Assembly: GCA_964413935.1 (NCBI GenBank)
Contig: CAYPTY010000012.1
Coordinates: 1 to 64,000 of the forward strand
DNA: 64,000 nt
Source: CAYPTY01 sp964413935
Lineage (GTDB): Bacteria; Bacteroidota; Rhodothermia; Balneolales; Balneolaceae
Reading direction: 5' to 3'
Shown here: in pieces, positions 60,814-64,000 of the stretch
Layout: each line of letters starts with the position of its first letter
Position numbering within the stretch: the stretch's first letter is position 1
Program-made: the position numbers and the translations under genes
Notes under the pieces: model-generated
The model's database searches: none
Told to the model about the DNA's origin: nothing
The model's input: the letters and a program-made list of their open reading frames with translations, nothing else

Positions 60814-63800
60814 TTAGTCAACTGTCTTAAGCTCTTTGAAGGGACTGAAATTCGCCTCTTCCATACTATTCTGATACTCAGCCCAGTCGGTTGTTACAAA
60901 GCTGTTGATCTGAGACACCGCATCATCTACCGCTTCACGGGCCAGACGCAGCAGGTTTTGCTCAGTTTCACCCGGACCATCAGCATCATTACCCAGATAT
61001 CGGGCAGGACCGCGAAGTCGCTCAACTACCGTAACCGTTGGATCGCTGGTGATGCCCTGCCGTTCATCCCGCTTTCCGAAGATCATATCCATCATTTCTG
61101 AGATTTTTTCCTTGGTTTGCTTATTCATTTCATTAATGGACTCCAGCTCTTCCTTCTCGCGGGTATCGGCTTTGGCCAGTTCTTCATGCAGCTCAATAAT
61201 TTTATTCGCTTCATGCAGCTGATTTACCGCCTCGGCAAGCCGGCCATTCAGTGCATTCCATTCATCCCGGAAGTCGTAAGTTGCTTTCAGGGCTTCCATT
61301 GAAATTTCAATACGGGGATCATACTCCACCTCAACCATGGTGGAATCGGCATAATCGCCATAGTGCATCACTACCTTGTAGGTGCCGGGTAGCACGTCGC
61401 CTCCGGATGGTTCATAATCACCATTCCCTCTGCGTGGACTTCTGCTTGGCCCCATGACGCCTTTGCGATCAAGATTCCAGGTCAGTTTATTCATACCCTG
61501 ATTTTCCGGTGTACGCTCAAAACTGCGGATTTCATTGCCATCCATGTCAAAAACCTTAACCTGAACTTTCTCCTTCTCAGCTTTGGCATCTTCTTTTTCA
61601 TCACCGGTTTTTAAGGCTTCTGTATTGATGGAATAGGTGATAAGTGCACCGGTTGGTCGGTTATCCCCGGCGTACATTCCGTCCGCTGCAAAACGGGTTC
61701 CGGCTGCCTGACGGCTTTCAACCTGATAAGCGGTTGAAGGCTCGTACACTGCAATGGCTTTTTCCAGTACATTCGCACCTTCCTGAGCCAGACGTCTCAA
61801 TGGGCGGATGTTGTCCAGCACCCAGAAGGAGCGACCAAAGGTTCCAATCACCAGATCATGCTCCCGTGGGTGAATCACCATATCATAGGTGGAAACGGTA
61901 GGATAACCCGTGGTCCATTTTGTGAAATTTTTACCACCATCGATGGTCACATAAAGTCCGAATTCTGTACCCGCGAACATCAGATTCGGCTCAACCGGAT
62001 CCTGAACAAAAGATAAAGCGTAGCCTTCCAGGCCTTTTTTCTCCGCGATGTTCTTCCAGCTTTTGCCAAAGTTCGTGGTATGCATCAGATAGGGGGTCCA
62101 GTCGTCACGGCGATAGTTATTAATAACCGCGAAGGCTTCACCCGCATTATAAGTTGAGGCTTTAACCTGAGCTATGTAAGAACCCTCTGGTACGCCCTTA
62201 AGGTTTCTGGAAACATCGGTCCAGTTTTCACCGCCATCGCGGGTTACATGCAGCTTACCGTCATCCGAGCCAGTCCAGATGATGCCTTCTTCAAGCGGAG
62301 ATGGCTCTATAGCCAGCAGTGTGGTGTGGTTTTCAGCACCGGTGGCATCCATGGTGAGTCCGCCACTTTCATACTGTTTCTGTTTTTTGGGATCATTGGT
62401 GGTCAGATCCGGTGAAATGATGGTCCAGCTTTCGCCACGATCTGTGCTTTTATGCACATACTGTGATCCGAAATACAGGGTTTCCTCATCAAATGGATCA
62501 AAATTTACAGGTGCATTCCAGTTGAAGCGCAGGTTTTCCCCATCCGGATGGGTAGGTCGTACAAATCTGGAAGTTCCCGTTTCGCGATCCACACGACCGA
62601 TATTACCCTGCTGCGACATCGCATAGAGATAGCGGTCATTGCTCGGGTCCATCATCACGTCAAAACCATCACCAAAATAGAGTTCCTCCCAGTAACTGTT
62701 ACGGATGCCGCCGGAGCGCCATACATAAGCAGGTCCTTGCCAGGATCCGTTATCCTGCATCCCGCCATGCACATTGTAGGGGATATCGTTGTCTACGTTT
62801 ACATGGTAAAACTGCCCTACCGGAATATTGTCGATGAATTCCCAGGTATCGCCACCATCATAAGTAATATTCAGACCGCCGTCGTTACCGTCGATCATAA
62901 AACCGGGATCATCCGGGCTCAGCCAGAAGGCATGATGGTCGGGATGCACCCAGTTGTAATAAGGATAGAGGCTCTCGAAGGACTTCCCCCCGTCTTCAGA
63001 TTTGGAAATATAAGTGTAGATACTTAAAACCCGATTTTCATTGAATGGGTCCACATAAATTTCAGCATAGTAGAAAGGACGATTACCCACATCACCGTCT
63101 TTTTCTACGGTTTGTCGAAGTTCCCAGCTAAAACCGCCATCCTCAGAACGGTAAATACCATTCTCTTTGGATTCGATATGAGCGTAAACCACATCGGGTT
63201 TATTCGGAGCGATGGCCACACCAATTCTGCCCAGTTCCCCTTCCGGAAGTCCGTCATCTGAAGTCAGCTTTTTCCAGGTATCACCACCATCAAGGGTCAT
63301 ATAGAGGCCTGAACCTTCCCCGCCTGATTTAAAGAACCAGGGCCAGCGCCGGAATTCCCACATAGCTGCAAAGATCTTATTCGGGTTAGTCGGATCCATC
63401 ACCATATCGCCAATCCCGGTACGGCTGTTGTTGTATAAAATTTTCTGCCAGGTTTTACCCCCGTCGGTAGTACGATACACACCACGATCTTCTGAATCGC
63501 CCCAGGCTGAGCCCTGCGCGCCCACATAAACAACATCCGGGTTTTCAGGATGGATGATGACCCGGTGGATATTACGAGTACCTTCAAGTCCCATCAGCTG
63601 CCAGCTTCGCCCGCCGTCAATACTTTTATAAATCCCTGCACCTGATGACTGGCTGTTTCTGGGATTTCCTTCTCCGGTTCCAGCCCATATGATGCTTGGG
63701 TTTTTCTGGTGGATGTCGATGGCACCAATGGATGCAGCCCCGTATTCATCAAAAACGGGCTCCCATTTAATGCCTCCGCTGGTAGATTTCCAGATTCCGC

Positions 63801-63999
63801 CGGAAGCCGATCCCACGTACATAATATCAGGATTGCTGTTAACCACATCGATGGCGGTGATTCTACCGCTCATCCCGGCCGGTCCAATATTCCTTGGCTC
63901 CATGCCCTCGAATTTCTCCATGTCCAGCTGTTGTGCCGACATCTGTGTGCTGATCGCCAGTGTGATAAACAGGGCGCTCAAGAGTACTTTTCTGATCAT
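60814..63999 (-). CDS. Large secreted Asp-box (BNR/sortilin-like) propeller protein
   Basis: This is a 1061-residue protein with a signal peptide (residues 1-22) and about ten Asp-box S/T-x-D-G-G-x-T/S-W turns (SIDGGRSW, TTDGGKTW, TLDGGDTW, SEDGGFSW, TYDGGDTW, STDRGESW and others). These form two tandem beta-propellers, as in sortilin/VPS10-like and 'glycosyl hydrolase' annotated proteins of marine Bacteroidota. A C-terminal Ig-like strand region and an alpha-helical tail (about 900-1061) follow. No catalytic glycosidase residues are evident, so an enzyme function is not supported; a surface or periplasmic binding role is likely. The gene is complete: its ATG is at the window edge. Confidence 0.92.
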   Translation of the reverse strand: MIRKVLLSALFITLAISTQMSAQQLDMEKFEGMEPRNIGPAGMSGRITAIDVVNSNPDIMYVGSASGGIWKSTSGGIKWEPVFDEYGAASIGAIDIHQKNPSIIWAGTGEGNPRNSQSSGAGIYKSIDGGRSWQLMGLEGTRNIHRVIIHPENPDVVYVGAQGSAWGDSEDRGVYRTTDGGKTWQKILYNNSRTGIGDMVMDPTNPNKIFAAMWEFRRWPWFFKSGGEGSGLYMTLDGGDTWKKLTSDDGLPEGELGRIGVAIAPNKPDVVYAHIESKENGIYRSEDGGFSWELRQTVEKDGDVGNRPFYYAEIYVDPFNENRVLSIYTYISKSEDGGKSFESLYPYYNWVHPDHHAFWLSPDDPGFMIDGNDGGLNITYDGGDTWEFIDNIPVGQFYHVNVDNDIPYNVHGGMQDNGSWQGPAYVWRSGGIRNSYWEELYFGDGFDVMMDPSNDRYLYAMSQQGNIGRVDRETGTSRFVRPTHPDGENLRFNWNAPVNFDPFDEETLYFGSQYVHKSTDRGESWTIISPDLTTNDPKKQKQYESGGLTMDATGAENHTTLLAIEPSPLEEGIIWTGSDDGKLHVTRDGGENWTDVSRNLKGVPEGSYIAQVKASTYNAGEAFAVINNYRRDDWTPYLMHTTNFGKSWKNIAEKKGLEGYALSFVQDPVEPNLMFAGTEFGLYVTIDGGKNFTKWTTGYPTVSTYDMVIHPREHDLVIGTFGRSFWVLDNIRPLRRLAQEGANVLEKAIAVYEPSTAYQVESRQAAGTRFAADGMYAGDNRPTGALITYSINTEALKTGDEKEDAKAEKEKVQVKVFDMDGNEIRSFERTPENQGMNKLTWNLDRKGVMGPSRSPRRGNGDYEPSGGDVLPGTYKVVMHYGDYADSTMVEVEYDPRIEISMEALKATYDFRDEWNALNGRLAEAVNQLHEANKIIELHEELAKADTREKEELESINEMNKQTKEKISEMMDMIFGKRDERQGITSDPTVTVVERLRGPARYLGNDADGPGETEQNLLRLAREAVDDAVSQINSFVTTDWAEYQNSMEEANFSPFKELKTVD

Positions 64000-64000
64000 A

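Overview
The window is 64 kb of ordinary chromosome from a Gram-negative bacterium of the Bacteroidota/Rhodothermota-Balneolota assemblage, most like a Balneolaceae-type marine heterotroph. The clues are: the dcw (division and cell wall) order mraZ-rsmH-ftsL-ftsI-murE-mraY-murD-ftsW-murG-murC-ftsQ-ftsA-ftsZ without murF, murB or ddl; a propeller/Y_Y_Y-type sensor kinase; a large Asp-box (BNR) secreted protein; a pilin-like MGQQQ protein; and real GGAGG ribosome-binding sites. The lineage call is inference from gene content. The sequence is a draft scaffold with two 100-N gaps.

Layout. 0-8 kb: tRNA-Gly(GCC), a pilin-like membrane protein, mutS with a coupled GntR regulator, YihY, 3-methyladenine glycosylase, YceI, DUF6580 and an SDR oxidoreductase. 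8-15 kb: a minus-strand run in transcription order of a PstS-like phosphate-binding lipoprotein, a propeller histidine kinase, cryptochrome DASH, a second photolyase/cryptochrome and a 48-residue DUF2256 zinc-knuckle protein. The last three overlap by ATGA, and a perfect 8-bp dyad abuts the cry-DASH start. 15-24 kb: holin-like protein, ElaA, Hpt, GlmS, a GlmU-like protein, NlpC/P60 lipoprotein, PdxJ, Era, Dps and a DmpA-type P1 peptidase. 24-39 kb: the dcw cluster, led by a sigma70-like promoter and three GTGGG MraZ boxes at exactly 10-bp spacing, and closed by an intrinsic terminator after ftsZ. 39-47 kb: a duplicated 156-bp hairpin repeat, TerC, TSUP, PhzF, MutS2, HemD, an AhpD-like protein and an SGNH hydrolase broken by a G7 frameshift. 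47-60 kb: a TolB-like lipoprotein, DtxR-type repressor, thioredoxin-like protein, SpoIIE-type phosphatase, NRDE/TANGO2 protein, NhaC antiporter, GltX, WbqC-like protein, a 41-residue single-TM protein coupled to a sodium:solute symporter, an AT-rich orphan and a sterol-desaturase-type hydroxylase. 60-64 kb: tandem REPIN-like repeats, an assembly gap and a large Asp-box protein.

Functionally, the window combines DNA maintenance (MutS, MutS2, Mpg, two photolyase-family flavoproteins, Dps), peptidoglycan synthesis and division (the dcw cluster plus GlmS feeding UDP-GlcNAc), and membrane transport. The most system-like feature is the run at 8.03-15.02 kb, where a ligand-binding lipoprotein and sensor kinase sit directly upstream of the cryptochrome trio. 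Other items worth attention are the 48- and 41-residue genes missed by simple length cut-offs, the REPIN-like array, the WbqC-like gene without a usable canonical start, and an assembly gap that looks artefactual because an identical 55-bp sequence flanks it.
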